A DNA stretch of 64,000 nucleotides from Burkholderia oklahomensis C6786. GTDB taxonomy: Bacteria > Pseudomonadota > Gammaproteobacteria > Burkholderiales > Burkholderiaceae. The position numbers were made by a program, and so were the translations under genes. The DNA lies in contig NZ_CP009556.1 of the NCBI RefSeq assembly GCF_000959365.1, positions 930,001-994,000 of the forward strand, given 5' to 3'. The notes beneath the pieces are model-generated. The model saw only the letters and a list, made by a program, of their open reading frames with translations. It had not been told where the DNA came from and did no database searches. The first letter of the stretch is position 1. Each line of letters starts with the position of its first letter. Shown one piece after another: positions 19,543-31,571 of the stretch.

Positions 19543-20721
19543 TCACGCATGCAGGACCGACGCCGCGTCCCGCGCGATCACCTGTTCCTCGTCGGTCGGC
19601 ACGACGAGCACCGCGATGCGGCTCGCGTCGCGGCTGACGATCTCCGCGTTGCGCGCGTTCGCATCGGCATCGAGCTCGACGCCGAGCCAGCGCAGCCGCT
19701 CGCACACCGCGGCGCGCGTTTCGGGCTGATGCTCGCCGATGCCCGCGGTGAACACGAGCGCGTCGAGGCCGCCGAGCGTCGCCGAAAGCCGCGCGGTTTC
19801 GCCGGCGATCCGGAACGCGAACAGATCGAGCGCGTCGCGCGCGCCGTCCGAGCGATCGGCGAGCAGCACGCGCGCGTCGCCGCTCACGCCTGATACGCCG
19901 AGCAATCCCGAGCGGTGATACAGCATCTGCTCGACCGCATCGACCGAATAGCCGAGCATCTTTTGAAGATGCAGCACGACGCCCGCGTCGAGCGCGCCGC
20001 AGCGCGTCGCCATCGGAATTCCGTCGAGCGTCGAGAAGCCCATGCTCGTGTCGCGGCTCACGCCGGCGTCGAGCGCGCACAGGCTCGCGCCACTGCCGAG
20101 GTGCGCGGCGACGACCTTGCCGCGCGCGAGCGCCGGATGCCGCTCGCGCAGCCGCCCGGCGACGTATCGGTAAGACAGCCCATGAAAACCGTAGCGCTTG
20201 ACGCCTTCGTCGAACAGCGCGCGCGGCAGCGCGAAGCGCCGCACGAGATCGGACTGCGTCCGGTGGAACGCGGTGTCGAACGACGCGACCTGCGGCAGAC
20301 GCGGACGCAGATGACGCAGCGCGCGAATCAGGCGCACGCTCTGCGGCTGATGCAGCGGCGCGAGCGGCACGAGCGCGGCGATCGCGTCGAGCGTGCGATC
20401 GTCGATGCGGACCGGCCCGTCGAACGCGTCGCCGCCGTGCACGACGCGATGGCCGACCGACACGAGCTCGTGCAGCGACAGATGCGCGGCGATCCAGTCG
20501 AGCGCCTCGTCGAGCACTTCGTGCAGATCGTCGGTGACGGGCGCGGCGAGCGCAACGGTGTGCGCGTCGCCGCCGTTCGAGTATTCGAACTGCAGCGGCG
20601 TCCGGTTGAAGTCGATCTTGCCGCGTCCGAGCGGCGCGGGCTCGCCGTTCGCGACGCTGTAGAGGCCGATCTTCAGCGTCGACGAACCGGCGTTGAACGT
20701 CAGCAGCAGCGGCTCGCTCAT
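19543..20721 (-). CDS. ackA: Acetate kinase
   Basis: Interconverts acetyl phosphate plus ADP with acetate plus ATP, so it can generate ATP in fermentation. The 392-residue product opens with LLTFNAGSSTLKIGL (Asn10, Ser13 region), has the substrate-binding HRVVHGGD (about 120-127), GFHGLSYRYV, and the ATP-binding GIGEHQPETRA near the C-terminus. The start at 20721 overlaps the stop of the phosphotransacetylase gene by 4 bp (ATGA). A long open frame upstream is the antisense or shifted frame of that gene. It is the last gene of phaC-pta-ackA and should use acetyl phosphate made by the preceding enzyme. Confidence 0.95.
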   Translation of the reverse strand: MSEPLLLTFNAGSSTLKIGLYSVANGEPAPLGRGKIDFNRTPLQFEYSNGGDAHTVALAAPVTDDLHEVLDEALDWIAAHLSLHELVSVGHRVVHGGDAFDGPVRIDDRTLDAIAALVPLAPLHQPQSVRLIRALRHLRPRLPQVASFDTAFHRTQSDLVRRFALPRALFDEGVKRYGFHGLSYRYVAGRLRERHPALARGKVVAAHLGSGASLCALDAGVSRDTSMGFSTLDGIPMATRCGALDAGVVLHLQKMLGYSVDAVEQMLYHRSGLLGVSGVSGDARVLLADRSDGARDALDLFAFRIAGETARLSATLGGLDALVFTAGIGEHQPETRAAVCERLRWLGVELDADANARNAEIVSRDASRIAVLVVPTDEEQVIARDAASVLHA

Positions 20722-22121
20722 GATGCGAGCGCGCGGGCGCGCGTCCTCTCGGCGACGAGCTTCGCGAGCGCGGCGGACGCGATCCGCACGCGCAGGCTGT
20801 CCGCGCGGCTCGTCAGGATGATCGGCAGCCGCGCGCCGAGCACGAGGCCCGCGGCGTCGGCGCCCGCGAAGTACATCAGCTGCTTCGCGAGCATGTTGCC
20901 CGCTTCGAGGTCGGGCACGAGCAGGATGTCGGCCTGGCCCGCGACGGGCGATGTGATGTCCTTCAACTGCGCGGCGATCGCGCTCACCGCGTTGTCGAAC
21001 GCGAGCGGCCCGTCGACGATCGCGCCCGCGATCTGCCCGCGCGCGGCCATCACGGTGAGCGCGGCCGCGTCGAGCGTCGACGGCATCTTCGAGTTGACGG
21101 TCTCGACCGCCGCGAGCACCGCGACGCGCGGTCGATCGATGCCGAGCACGTGCAGCAGGTCGACCGCGTTCTGGCAGATGTCGCGCTTCTGTTCGAGCGT
21201 CGGCGCGATGTTGATCGCCGCGTCGGTGATGAGGAGCGGCTTCGGATACGCGGGCACGTCCATCGCGTAGACATGGCTGATGCGCCGCTCGGTGCGCAGC
21301 AGCGACGCCGGACCGACGACCGCGGCGAGCAGCTCGTCGGTATGCAGGCTGCCCTTCATCAGCGCGGCGACCTGGCCCGTGCCGCCCAGCTCGACCGCGC
21401 GCGCGGCGGCCGCATGGCTGTGCTCGACCGCTTCGATCGGCACGCCCGCGAGATTCACGCCGGCCGCTTCGGCCGCCGCGCGGATCTTCGCTTCGGGGCC
21501 GATCAGGATCGGATCGATCAGGTTCTCGTCGCGCGCGTCGATCGCCGCGCGGATCGCGTCCGGCGAGCACGGATGGACGACCGCGGTGCGCAGCGGCGGC
21601 TGCTCGCGCGCGTCGCGCACGAACGTCTCGTAGCGGTCGTGGCGGCGCACGGCGACGTCCGGCGCCGGCACGCGCTCCCACGCGATCGGCTTGTCGGGCG
21701 CGATCACGGTCGCGGTGCCGCGCAGCACGACCTGGCCGTCCTGGTTCGTGCAGCGCGTGTCGAGCAGCACGATCCGCTTCTCCGATTGCTTCTCCTTGAC
21801 GGTCACGGTCGCCGTGACCGTGTCGCCCGGCGCGACCGGATGCCGGAACTCGAGCGTCTGGTCGAGATAGATCGTGCCCGGCCCCGGCAGCTTCGTGCCG
21901 AGCACCGCGGACACGAGCGCGCCCGTCCACATCCCGTGGACGACGACGTGGCCGAACAGATCGTGCGCGGCGAACGCCGCGTCGAGGTGCGCGGGGTTCA
22001 CGTCGCCGGACATCGCGGCGAACAGGTCGATGTCGTCGCGCGACGCGAGGCGCACGAGCGATGCGCTGTCGCCGATCGCGAGCGATTCGAACGGTCGGTT
22101 CTGCAGGATTTCGCGATCCAC
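20718..22121 (-). CDS. Bifunctional MaoC-type enoyl-CoA hydratase / phosphate acetyl(butyryl)transferase
   Basis: A 467-residue fusion. Residues about 8-150 form a MaoC hot-dog domain with the hydratase pair Asp40 and His45 (GDVNPAH). From about 165 to 460 lies the PTA/PTB domain that exchanges CoA for phosphate on an acyl group. The start is a GTG at 22121, chosen because AAGGAG lies just upstream and inside the end of phaC; a longer frame reading back into phaC lacks a start signal. It could hydrate crotonyl-CoA-type intermediates for PHB metabolism while making acyl phosphate for AckA. It sits between phaC and ackA in one transcript. Confidence 0.88.
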   Translation of the reverse strand: MDREILQNRPFESLAIGDSASLVRLASRDDIDLFAAMSGDVNPAHLDAAFAAHDLFGHVVVHGMWTGALVSAVLGTKLPGPGTIYLDQTLEFRHPVAPGDTVTATVTVKEKQSEKRIVLLDTRCTNQDGQVVLRGTATVIAPDKPIAWERVPAPDVAVRRHDRYETFVRDAREQPPLRTAVVHPCSPDAIRAAIDARDENLIDPILIGPEAKIRAAAEAAGVNLAGVPIEAVEHSHAAAARAVELGGTGQVAALMKGSLHTDELLAAVVGPASLLRTERRISHVYAMDVPAYPKPLLITDAAINIAPTLEQKRDICQNAVDLLHVLGIDRPRVAVLAAVETVNSKMPSTLDAAALTVMAARGQIAGAIVDGPLAFDNAVSAIAAQLKDITSPVAGQADILLVPDLEAGNMLAKQLMYFAGADAAGLVLGARLPIILTSRADSLRVRIASAALAKLVAERTRARALAS

Positions 22122-22131
22122 GCGGCGCTCC

Positions 22132-23925
22132 TTATTTCTGAAACACATAGGTGCCCGGCGCATCGCCGAGCGTTTCCGCGCCCGGCTTGCCGAGCCGCGG
22201 CGGCGCGACGCGCTGCGCGCTCGAATGCTCGGCGAGCCACGCATGCCACGCGGGCCACCACGAGCCTTCGCAGTCGGTCGCGCCGGCGAGCCATTCGTCG
22301 GGCGAGATGCTCGGCGCGTCGGCGGCCGTGAGCTTCGTCCGATAACGGCGCTTCGGATGGCCGGGCTCGCTGACGATGCCCGCGTTGTGGCCGCCCGCCG
22401 TCAGCACGAACGTCACGTCGCTGTCGGTCAGGTAGTGGATCTTGTAGACCGAGCGCCACGGCGCGATGTGGTCGTGCTCGGTGCCGACGACGAAGAACGG
22501 CGCGCGGATGTTGTGCACCGACACCGTCTGCCCGTCGATCACGTAGCGGTTCGTCGCGAGATCGTTGTCGAGGAACAAGTGGCGCAGATACTCGGAGTGC
22601 ATCCGGTACGGCATCCGCGTCGAGTCGGCGTTCCACGCCATCAGGTCGATCATCGGCGTGCGCTCGCCGAGCAGGTAGTCGTGGATCATGCGCGACCAGA
22701 TCAGGTCGTTCGACATCAGCAGCTGGAACGATCCCGCCATCTGGTGCGCGCCGAGAAACCCGCGCTCCCACATCATGCTTTCGAGGAAGTAGATCTCGCT
22801 TTCGTCGATGAAGAGCTGCAGCTCGCCCGGCTCGGTGAAGTCCGTTTGCGCGGCGAGCAGCGTGATCGACGCGAAGCGCTCGTCGCCCGCGTTCGCCATC
22901 GCCGCGGCCGCGATCGACAGCAGCGTGCCGCCGAGACAGTAGCCGGTCGCATGGATCTTCGCGCCGGGCACGATCTTGCCGATCGTGTCGAGCGCGTCCA
23001 TCACGCCGAGCCGGCGGTAGTCGTCGAGGCTCAGATCGCGGTCGCTCGCGTCGACGTTGCGCCACGAGATGCAGAACACCGTGTGCCCCTCGCCGACCAG
23101 ATAGCGGATGAGCGAATTGTGGGGCGACAGATCGAGAATGTAGTACTTCATGATCCACGCGGGCACGATGAGGATCGGCTCCGCGTAGACATCGGGCGTC
23201 GCCGGGCCGTACTGCAGCAGCTCGATCAGATGATTGCGGAACACGACGCGGCCGGGCGCCGTCGCGACGTCCTTGCCGACCTGGAAGCGCTCGACGCCCG
23301 CGGGCGGCAGCTTCGTCATCAGGCGCCGGACGTCGTCCAGATAATTCCACACGCCCTGCGCAAGGTTCGTGCCGCACGACAGCGCGGTGCGCTGCGCGAC
23401 CTCCGGATTCGTCACGACGTAGTTCGCCGGCGCGAACGTGTCGAGCATCTGCCGCGCGGAGAACGCGACGACGTCCTCGTGATGGCGCGACACGCCGGGC
23501 ACTTCGTGGGTCGCCGCGCGCCACCATTGCTCGGCGAGCAGGAACGCCTGGCACCAGAAGCGGTACGGCTCGAGCTGCCACGCGCTCGCGTGGAAGCGCC
23601 GGTCGCCGGGCGACGGCTGGGCGGGCGCCGCGGGCGTGTGCCCGGTCGCCGCTTCGAACAGGTATTCGGTGAGCTGCGCGGCATGCTTCATCGCGAGCGA
23701 CGCGAGCTCGGCGCGCTTGCCGGGCGCGGCCGCGAGGTGAATCAGCCAGTCGGACAGCGCAAGCTGCAGCGCGGCGGGCGACAGGCCCGACGTCAGCTTC
23801 GCGAGCGATGCTTCCTTCGCGAAATCGAATACGCGGTACGGGCTTTCCTGCTCGTACGACGCGGGCGGGTGGGCGGGCGGCGGCGCTGCGGGCGCGCCGG
23901 GTTCGGCGGTATGGCGTGTGTCCAT
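22132..23925 (-). CDS. phaC: Class I polyhydroxyalkanoate synthase
   Basis: Polymerises (R)-3-hydroxyacyl-CoA into storage polyester on granules. The 597-residue enzyme has an N-terminal PhaC_N region and an alpha/beta core. The lipase-box variant GYCLGG at 328-333 carries the nucleophile Cys330; the Asp lies in GTEHDHIAPW and the His in GGHNAGI, completing the triad. The start at 23925 (MDTRHTAEPG) follows GAAGGAAG; the frame continues upstream into the control region without a better site. First gene of phaC-pta-ackA, divergent from the N-ATPase operon across a 359-bp region with two FNR-like boxes. phbB lies 35 kb away in this window. Confidence 0.93.
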   Translation of the reverse strand: MDTRHTAEPGAPAAPPPAHPPASYEQESPYRVFDFAKEASLAKLTSGLSPAALQLALSDWLIHLAAAPGKRAELASLAMKHAAQLTEYLFEAATGHTPAAPAQPSPGDRRFHASAWQLEPYRFWCQAFLLAEQWWRAATHEVPGVSRHHEDVVAFSARQMLDTFAPANYVVTNPEVAQRTALSCGTNLAQGVWNYLDDVRRLMTKLPPAGVERFQVGKDVATAPGRVVFRNHLIELLQYGPATPDVYAEPILIVPAWIMKYYILDLSPHNSLIRYLVGEGHTVFCISWRNVDASDRDLSLDDYRRLGVMDALDTIGKIVPGAKIHATGYCLGGTLLSIAAAAMANAGDERFASITLLAAQTDFTEPGELQLFIDESEIYFLESMMWERGFLGAHQMAGSFQLLMSNDLIWSRMIHDYLLGERTPMIDLMAWNADSTRMPYRMHSEYLRHLFLDNDLATNRYVIDGQTVSVHNIRAPFFVVGTEHDHIAPWRSVYKIHYLTDSDVTFVLTAGGHNAGIVSEPGHPKRRYRTKLTAADAPSISPDEWLAGATDCEGSWWPAWHAWLAEHSSAQRVAPPRLGKPGAETLGDAPGTYVFQK

Positions 23926-24098
23926 CGGGCTTCCTTCGGCGGGCGCTACGCGGGCGACGACATGACGAACCGAGGCAGCCGGTGCGGCCGGCCGAGCGCG
24001 AAGCCGCGCGTTGGGCGTAGTCGCCCGCCGCGCGCTTCGACGGCATGCGTCGACGATCACTGACACGGCCACTGTAGCGACGCATAGATCTGTGGAAT

Positions 24099-24112
24099 CT
24101 GATTTGCATCAA
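24099..24112. promoter_or_regulatory. FNR-like box in the phaC / N-ATPase intergenic region
   Basis: CTGATTTGCATCAA: one mismatch from TTGA-N6-TCAA and close to the TTGAT-N4-ATCAA consensus. It is nearly midway between the divergent starts (23925 and 24285). Activation of phaC from it would put the transcript start near 24064. Confidence 0.6.
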
Positions 24113-24208
24113 TGGAAGCCGCTCGAATCGCGTAACGGCCGCGCAATCGTCGCGCATTGCGCCGCGCACGGATTCCGAGCGCGGATTCATCTGGCGATTT
24201 CCCGTTTG

Positions 24209-24222
24209 TTGACCGAGATCAG
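24209..24222. promoter_or_regulatory. FNR-like box before the N-ATPase operon
   Basis: TTGACCGAGATCAG, one mismatch from the perfect box. Its centre at 24215.5 predicts a transcript start near 24257, 28 nt before the atpD start, so it is well placed to activate the ATPase operon. Confidence 0.6.
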
Positions 24223-24251
24223 CCGGCATGCGGCGCGCGCCGTTATGGTGA

Positions 24252-26525
<2,274 letters not shown>

Positions 26526-26529
<4 letters not shown>

Positions 26530-26921
26530 CGAAGCCGCCCGCGCCCGACGCGAAGCGCGACGGCGAGCCCGGCGCACGGCGCGCGGCCCGATCCGACGCG
26601 CAGCCGGCCGCGCGGCCCGACGCGCACGGCCCGGCCGCCGACCGCGTCGAGCAGGCGGCGCGCACGGCCGCGCGGCGGGCGGCGCGCGGCGTGCGCGATC
26701 CGGAGCCGTCGCTCGGCAGGCGCCTCGCGCAGATCGGCGTGCTCGGCTGGACGATCCTCGCGCCGACGCTCGCCGCGCTCGCGCTCGGCCGCTGGCTCGA
26801 TCGCGTGTTCGCGTCGCGCGTGTTCTTCTCCGCGCCGCTCTTGATGCTCGGCGCGGCGCTCGGCTTCTGGCTCGCATGGCGCTGGATGAAGGATCAACAA
26901 GACGGAGATCGCGATGACTGA
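26526..26921 (+). CDS. atpQ: N-ATPase accessory membrane protein AtpQ (AtpI/AtpZ-like)
   Basis: A 131-residue protein: an Ala/Arg/Asp-rich soluble N-terminal half (1-65), then two membrane helices at about 70-90 and 100-120 (IGVLGWTILAPTLAALALG and APLLMLGAALGFWLAW). Position between atpC and atpR and the two-helix topology identify it as the operon's AtpQ, related to AtpI/AtpZ proteins implicated in assembling the c-ring or in cation transport. Starts inside the ATGA overlap with atpC. Confidence 0.82.
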
Positions 26922-27222
26922 AATTTGGGAAACCGCGCGCGCGTCGCTCGACGGCATCGCCGTCGCGATCGGGCTCGCCGCCGGACTCGCGACGGGCGCG
27001 TGCCATTTCGTGTCGCTCGGCTGGAACAGCCGCCTGTTCGTCGAAGGCCGCGCGGGCGCGGCGCTCGTGCTGCAGCTGGTGCGGATCGCGCTCACGGTCG
27101 CGGTGCTCGTCGTGCTCGCGCGCATCGGCGTCGACGCGCTCGTCGCCGGCTCGGCGGGGCTGTTCGTCGCGCGCACGTTCGCGATCCGCTGGGCGGGCGA
27201 ATTGACGGGAGCGCGGCGATGA
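26914..27222 (+). CDS. atpR: N-ATPase accessory membrane protein AtpR
   Basis: A 102-residue protein with three predicted membrane helices (about 13-33, 47-68, 72-92). The second and third carry Arg residues facing the membrane (VLQLVRIALT and FVARTFAIRW), a known peculiarity of AtpR, proposed to interact with the Na+-binding Glu of subunit c during ring assembly. It overlaps atpQ by 8 bp and atpB by ATGA. AtpR occurs only in N-ATPase operons, so it is diagnostic for the type. Confidence 0.85.
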   Translation: MTEIWETARASLDGIAVAIGLAAGLATGACHFVSLGWNSRLFVEGRAGAALVLQLVRIALTVAVLVVLARIGVDALVAGSAGLFVARTFAIRWAGELTGARR

Positions 27223-27920
27223 ACGCGTCGCCGCTGTCGACCGTGCCGATGTTCTCGATCGGCCCCGTCGGCATCTCGGAGCCCGTGCTCGCGACGTGGG
27301 GGATCATGGCCGTGCTCGTCGCGCTCGCGCTCTTCGCGCGCAAGCGGCTGAGCGTCGACGCGCCGTCGCGGCTGCAGAGCGTGCTCGAGCTGTTCGTGTC
27401 GACGATCGACGCGCAGATCGTCGACACGATGCAGACGCCGCCCGCGCGCTACCGCGCGCTGATCGGCACGATCTTCGCGCTCGTGTTCTGCGCGAACAGC
27501 GCATCGCTCGTGCCGGGCGTCGAGCCGCCGACCGCGCATCTCGAGACCGACGCCGCGCTCGCGCTCATCGTGCTCGCCGCGACGCTCTATTACGGCGTGC
27601 GCGTGCGCGGCCTGCGCGGCTATCTCGCGACGTTCGCGGAGCCGACGTGGGTGATGATTCCGCTCAACGTCGTCGAGCAGCTGACGCGCACGTTCTCGCT
27701 GATCGTGCGTCTGTTCGGCAACGTGATGAGCGGCGTATTCGTGATCGGCATCGTGCTGTCGCTCGCCGGTCTGTTCGTGCCGATTCCGCTGATGGCGCTC
27801 GATCTGCTGACGGGCACCGTGCAGGCGTACATCTTCATGGTGCTGTCGATGGTGTTCATCGGCGCGGCCGTGTCCGGTGACGAAATTTCCGCGCCGCGGC
27901 GCGGGCAGGAGAACTCATGA
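27219..27920 (+). CDS. atpB: N-ATPase subunit a
   Basis: A 233-residue membrane stator subunit that forms the ion half-channels. Around residues 145-175 is the helix with the essential Arg (LTRTFSLIVRLFGNVMSG), preceded by the PLNVVEQL sequence typical of subunit a. Shorter than E. coli subunit a (271), normal for N-ATPases. Overlaps atpR and atpE by ATGA at each end, indicating tight translational coupling. Confidence 0.9.
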   Translation: MNASPLSTVPMFSIGPVGISEPVLATWGIMAVLVALALFARKRLSVDAPSRLQSVLELFVSTIDAQIVDTMQTPPARYRALIGTIFALVFCANSASLVPGVEPPTAHLETDAALALIVLAATLYYGVRVRGLRGYLATFAEPTWVMIPLNVVEQLTRTFSLIVRLFGNVMSGVFVIGIVLSLAGLFVPIPLMALDLLTGTVQAYIFMVLSMVFIGAAVSGDEISAPRRGQENS

Positions 27921-28165
27921 ACAATCTCATCGAAGTGGTCAGCATCGCGGCGGCCGCGCTCGCGGTGTCGTTCGGCGCGATCGGTCCCGCGCTCGCCGAA
28001 GGGCGCGCGGTCGGCGCGGCGATGGACGCGATCGCGCGGCAGCCGGACGCGTCCGGCACCGTGTCGCGCACGCTGTTCGTCGGGCTCGCGATGATCGAGA
28101 CGATGGCGATCTACTGCCTCGTCGTCGCGCTGCTGCTGCTGTTCGCGAACCCGTTCGTCAAGTGA
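27917..28165 (+). CDS. atpE: N-ATPase subunit c with Na+-binding residues
   Basis: An 82-residue two-helix proteolipid forming the rotor ring. Aligned by eye with the Na+ c-subunit of Ilyobacter, helix 1 has Glu28 (PALAEGRAVG) where that protein has Gln32, and helix 2 has Glu61, Thr62 and Tyr66 (IETMAIY) where it has Glu65, Ser66 and Tyr70. The loop ARQPDASG is the conserved polar loop. These ligands support Na+ rather than H+ coordination, as reported for N-ATPases. The ion is inferred. Confidence 0.92.
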   Translation: MNNLIEVVSIAAAALAVSFGAIGPALAEGRAVGAAMDAIARQPDASGTVSRTLFVGLAMIETMAIYCLVVALLLLFANPFVK

Positions 28166-28178
28166 CGAGGGGGCCGCG

Positions 28179-28928
28179 ATGCGAATCGACTGGTCCACGC
28201 TCGCGTTGCAGGCGATCAACGTCGTCGTGCTCGTGTGGCTGCTGTCGCGCTTCCTGTTTCGTCCGGTCAGCGACATCATCGCGAAGCGCCAGGCCGCCGC
28301 GCGCAAGCTGATCGACGATGCGACGCACGAGCGCGACGCCGCGCGCGCCGAGCACGAGCGCGTGCATGCCGAGCGCGCGTCGCTCGCCGCGGCGCGCGAC
28401 GACGCATTGAAGGCGGCACTCGCGCAGGCGGCCGCCGAGCGCGAGCGCTTGATCGAGCAAGCGCGCGCCGATGCGCAGGCGCTGCGCGACGCGGCGCGCG
28501 CACAGGCGGAAGCCGACGCCGCGCAGCGCGCGAAAGAGCTCGACGCGCGCGCGACGCGCCTCGCGGTCGACATCGCCGCGAAGCTGCTCGCGCGCTTGCC
28601 CGACAGCGCGCGCGTCGCGGGCTTCGTCGACGGCGTCGCGGCGTCGCTCGCGCAGCTGCCGGCCGACGTGCGCGCGGCGCTCGCCGCCGACGACGCGCAA
28701 GTCCAGCTCGTCGCGCCGCGCGCATTGACCGCGCAGGAAGCGGCCGCATGCCGCGCGGCGTTCACGGCGAGCGTCGGACGACCGCTCGAGCCGGACGTGC
28801 GCGTCGATCCGGCGCTGATCGCGGGGCTCGAGCTCGAATCGAAATACGCGAACGTGCGCAACAGCCTGCGCCAGGATCTCGCGACCATCGAGGCGGCATT
28901 GCTGAGCGACGATGACGGCGACCACTGA
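28179..28928 (+). CDS. atpF: N-ATPase subunit b with delta-like C-terminal part
   Basis: A 249-residue peripheral-stalk protein, about 90 residues longer than a usual b subunit. One membrane helix at 5-27, then a long Ala/Arg-rich coiled coil to about 130, then a globular part (about 135-249). That part includes [20 protein letters not shown], which resembles the C-terminal strand region of subunit delta (DPxLIGGxxxxxxxxxxDxS). The operon has no separate delta gene, so this domain probably attaches the stalk to alpha. It overlaps atpA by 17 bp. Confidence 0.88.
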   Translation: MRIDWSTLALQAINVVVLVWLLSRFLFRPVSDIIAKRQAAARKLIDDATHERDAARAEHERVHAERASLAAARDDALKAALAQAAAERERLIEQARADAQALRDAARAQAEADAAQRAKELDARATRLAVDIAAKLLARLPDSARVAGFVDGVAASLAQLPADVRAALAADDAQVQLVAPRALTAQEAAACRAAFTASVGRPLEPDVRVDPALIAGLELESKYANVRNSLRQDLATIEAALLSDDDGDH

Positions 28929-30723
28929 CGCAACCGATGCAGCCTGGCTCGCGCGTCGCCGCGATGCGCTCGCGCGAGTGGCGCTCGCGCCCGTCGCGCA
29001 GGCGGTCGGACGCGTCGAGCGCGTCGCGGACGGAATCGCATTCGTGTCCGGGCTGCAGGACGCGATGCTCAACGAAGTGCTGCGCTTCGACGGCGGCGTC
29101 GCGGGCTTCGCGCATACGCTCGACGAGGATCTGATCAGCGTCGTGCTGCTCGATCCGGACGCGAGCGTCGAAGCGCAGGCGGCCGTCACGCGCACGGGCG
29201 CGGTGCTCGAAGTACCGGTCGGCCCGCAACTGCTCGGACGCGTCGTCGATCCGCTCGGCCGTCCGCTCGACGACGGCGCGCCGCTCGGCACGACGGACAC
29301 GCTGCCGATCGAGCGCCCCGCGCCCGCGATCATCGACCGCGATCTCGTCAGCGAGCCGCTCGACACCGGCGTGCTGATCGTCGACGCGCTCTTCACGATC
29401 GGGCGCGGCCAGCGCGAGCTGATCATCGGCGATCGCGCGACGGGCAAGACGTCGCTCGCGATCGACGCGATCGTCAACCAGCGGCATTCGAACGTGATCT
29501 GCGTGTACATCGCGATCGGCCAGCGCGCGAGCGCGGTGCGGCGCGTGATCGACGCGGTGCGCCGCTACGGCGCGCCCGAGCGCTGCATCTTCGTTGTCGC
29601 GCCGGCCGCGTCGGCGCCGGGGCTGCAATGGATCGCGCCGTTCGCGGGCTTTTCGATCGCCGAGTATTTCCGGGATCGCGGGCAGCACGCGCTCGTCGTC
29701 GTCGACGATCTGACGAAGCACGCGGCGACGCACCGCGAGCTCGCGCTCCTGACGCGCGAGCCGCCCGGCCGCGAAGCGTATCCGGGCGACATCTTCTACG
29801 TGCACGCGCGCCTGCTCGAACGCGCGGCGAAGCTGTCCGCGAAGCTCGGCGGCGGGTCGCTTTCCGCGCTGCCGGTCGCGGAAACCGACGCGGGCAATCT
29901 CGCCGCGTACATCCCGACGAACCTGATCTCGATCACCGACGGGCAGATCGTGCTCGACTCGGCGCTGTTCGCCGCGAACCAGCGGCCGGCGGTCGACGTC
30001 GGCCTGAGCGTGAGCCGCGTCGGCGGCAAGGCGCAGCATCCGGCGCTGCGCAGCGCGTCGGGGCGCTTGCGGCTCGACTACGCGCAGTTCCTCGAACTGG
30101 AGGCGTTCACGCGCTTCGGCGGGCTCACCGACGCGCGGCTGCGCGCGCAGATCACGCGCGGCGAGCGGATTCGCGCGTTGATCACGCAGCCGCGCTTCCG
30201 CGCGCTGCGCACGCTCGACGAAGTCGTGTTGCTGAAGGCGCTTGCGGCGGGCGTGCTCGATGCGATGTCGACGGATCGCGTCGCGCCGCTGCGCGACCGG
30301 CTGCCGTCGTGGCTCGACGCGCGGGTCGCGGCGCTGTCGCCGGCGGGCGCGCCGCCGCGTGACTGGCTCGCGGACGACGCGGCGCTCGCGACGCTCGCGG
30401 AGTCGGTCGGCGAGCTGGTCGAACGGATCACGGCCGATGCGGCGGATCGCGCGGCGGGACACATGCGCGCGGAAGACGCGGCGGGCGACGTCGGCGGCGC
30501 GCCCGATCGTTCGTTCGATCGTTCGCTCGACCGCTCGCTCGATGGCGACGCCGGAACCGAAGCCGAAGGCGACGCTGAAGCCGACGCCAACGCGAAAGCC
30601 AACGCCGACGCGAAAGCCAAACCCGAAGCCAAGCCCGAAGCCAAACCCGAAGCCAAACCCGAAGCCAAACCCGAAGCCAAACCCGAAGCCAAACCCGAAG
30701 CCGACCCGGAGCGCAAGCGATGA
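28912..30723 (+). CDS. atpA: N-ATPase subunit alpha with KPEA-repeat tail
   Basis: A 603-residue F1 alpha subunit, about 90 longer than normal. The regulatory P-loop GDRATGKTS is at about 170-178 and the conserved RQxxxxTG-region equivalents are present; the fold ends near 515. The tail is acidic and low in complexity: Asp/Ser repeats ([10 protein letters not shown]), then Ala/Asp/Glu, then seven KPEA units. Because beta also has a long tail, the F1 head of this enzyme must carry six flexible extensions. Overlaps atpF at its start and atpG at its end (ATGA). Confidence 0.93.
   Translation: MTATTDATDAAWLARRRDALARVALAPVAQAVGRVERVADGIAFVSGLQDAMLNEVLRFDGGVAGFAHTLDEDLISVVLLDPDASVEAQAAVTRTGAVLEVPVGPQLLGRVVDPLGRPLDDGAPLGTTDTLPIERPAPAIIDRDLVSEPLDTGVLIVDALFTIGRGQRELIIGDRATGKTSLAIDAIVNQRHSNVICVYIAIGQRASAVRRVIDAVRRYGAPERCIFVVAPAASAPGLQWIAPFAGFSIAEYFRDRGQHALVVVDDLTKHAATHRELALLTREPPGREAYPGDIFYVHARLLERAAKLSAKLGGGSLSALPVAETDAGNLAAYIPTNLISITDGQIVLDSALFAANQRPAVDVGLSVSRVGGKAQHPALRSASGRLRLDYAQFLELEAFTRFGGLTDARLRAQITRGERIRALITQPRFRALRTLDEVVLLKALAAGVLDAMSTDRVAPLRDRLPSWLDARVAALSPAGAPPRDWLADDAALATLAESVGELVERITADAADRAAGHMRAEDAAGDVGGAPDRSFDRSLDRSLDGDAGTEAEGDAEADANAKANADAKAKPEAKPEAKPEAKPEAKPEAKPEAKPEADPERKR
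30619..30702 (+). repeat. 12-bp in-frame tandem repeat, 7 copies (KPEA units in AtpA)
   Basis: Seven consecutive AAACCCGAAGCC units, one with AAG for AAA. Each encodes Lys-Pro-Glu-Ala. A 12-base unit keeps the reading frame whatever the copy number, so tail length can change without harming the enzyme. Confidence 0.95.
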
Positions 30724-31571
30724 GCGACAAGCTCGCCGCGATCGAAGCGCGCACCGACACCGCGCGCCAGTTGCAGACGGTGATCGGCGCGATGCAGGGC
30801 GTCGCCGCCGCGCGCGCGCACGAGGCGCAGCAGCGCTTGCCGGGGATCCGCGCATCGGCGGCGACGGTCGGCGCGGCGATCGGCGATGCGCTGTCGGCCG
30901 GCGCGCCTTCGCTCGAAGCCGCGGCCGCGCGACGCGGCGCCCCGCGCGCGCGGCTCGTCATCGTGCTGTGCAGCGAGCAGGGCTTCGTCGGCGCGTACAA
31001 CGCGCAGCTGATCGAATATGCGACGCGGCCCGATGCGGCGGCCGCGACGCGCGAATACATGATGGTCGGCACGCGCGGCGCGATGCTCGCCGAGGCGGGC
31101 GGCGTGCCGCTCGTCTGGAGCACGCCGATGGCGTCGCACGCGGACGACGTCGTGCACCTCGCGAACCGGATCACCGACGCGCTGTACGCGCATCTCGCCG
31201 AGCGCGGCGCGCAGCCGGTGTCGATCGTCCACGCGATGCCGGCCGCGGCGCAGCGGCTCGACGTGATCGAGCGCCGCCTGCTGCCGTTCGACTACACGCG
31301 CTTCGACACCGAGCCGCGCGCACAGCCGCCGCTCGTGCATCTGCCGCCCGCGACGCTGCTCGCGGAGCTCGCGCAGGCATACGTGTTCGTCGAGCTGTGC
31401 GATGCGGCGATGCTCGCGTTCGCGGCGGAGAACGAAGCGCGCACGCGCGCGATGATCGCCGCGCGCGAATCGGTCGAGCGCACGCTCGGCGAGCTGTTGC
31501 AGGCCTACCGGATCGCACGGCAGGACGAGATCACGGCGGACATCGTCGAATTGGCGTCGAGCGCGTTGTGA
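30720..31571 (+). CDS. atpG: N-ATPase subunit gamma
   Basis: A 283-residue rotor shaft. The N-terminal coiled coil (residues 4-35, [20 protein letters not shown]) and the C-terminal helix (about 220-283, [20 protein letters not shown]) that insert into alpha3beta3 are clear, with a Rossmann-like centre between them ([15 protein letters not shown]). Last gene of the operon; no intrinsic terminator is seen after it. Confidence 0.9.
   Translation: MSDKLAAIEARTDTARQLQTVIGAMQGVAAARAHEAQQRLPGIRASAATVGAAIGDALSAGAPSLEAAAARRGAPRARLVIVLCSEQGFVGAYNAQLIEYATRPDAAAATREYMMVGTRGAMLAEAGGVPLVWSTPMASHADDVVHLANRITDALYAHLAERGAQPVSIVHAMPAAAQRLDVIERRLLPFDYTRFDTEPRAQPPLVHLPPATLLAELAQAYVFVELCDAAMLAFAAENEARTRAMIAARESVERTLGELLQAYRIARQDEITADIVELASSAL

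Noticed and set aside
20722..21930. Extension of ackA upstream to 21930
   Set aside because: The extra part is the phosphotransacetylase gene read in another frame; the AckA family start is at 20721.
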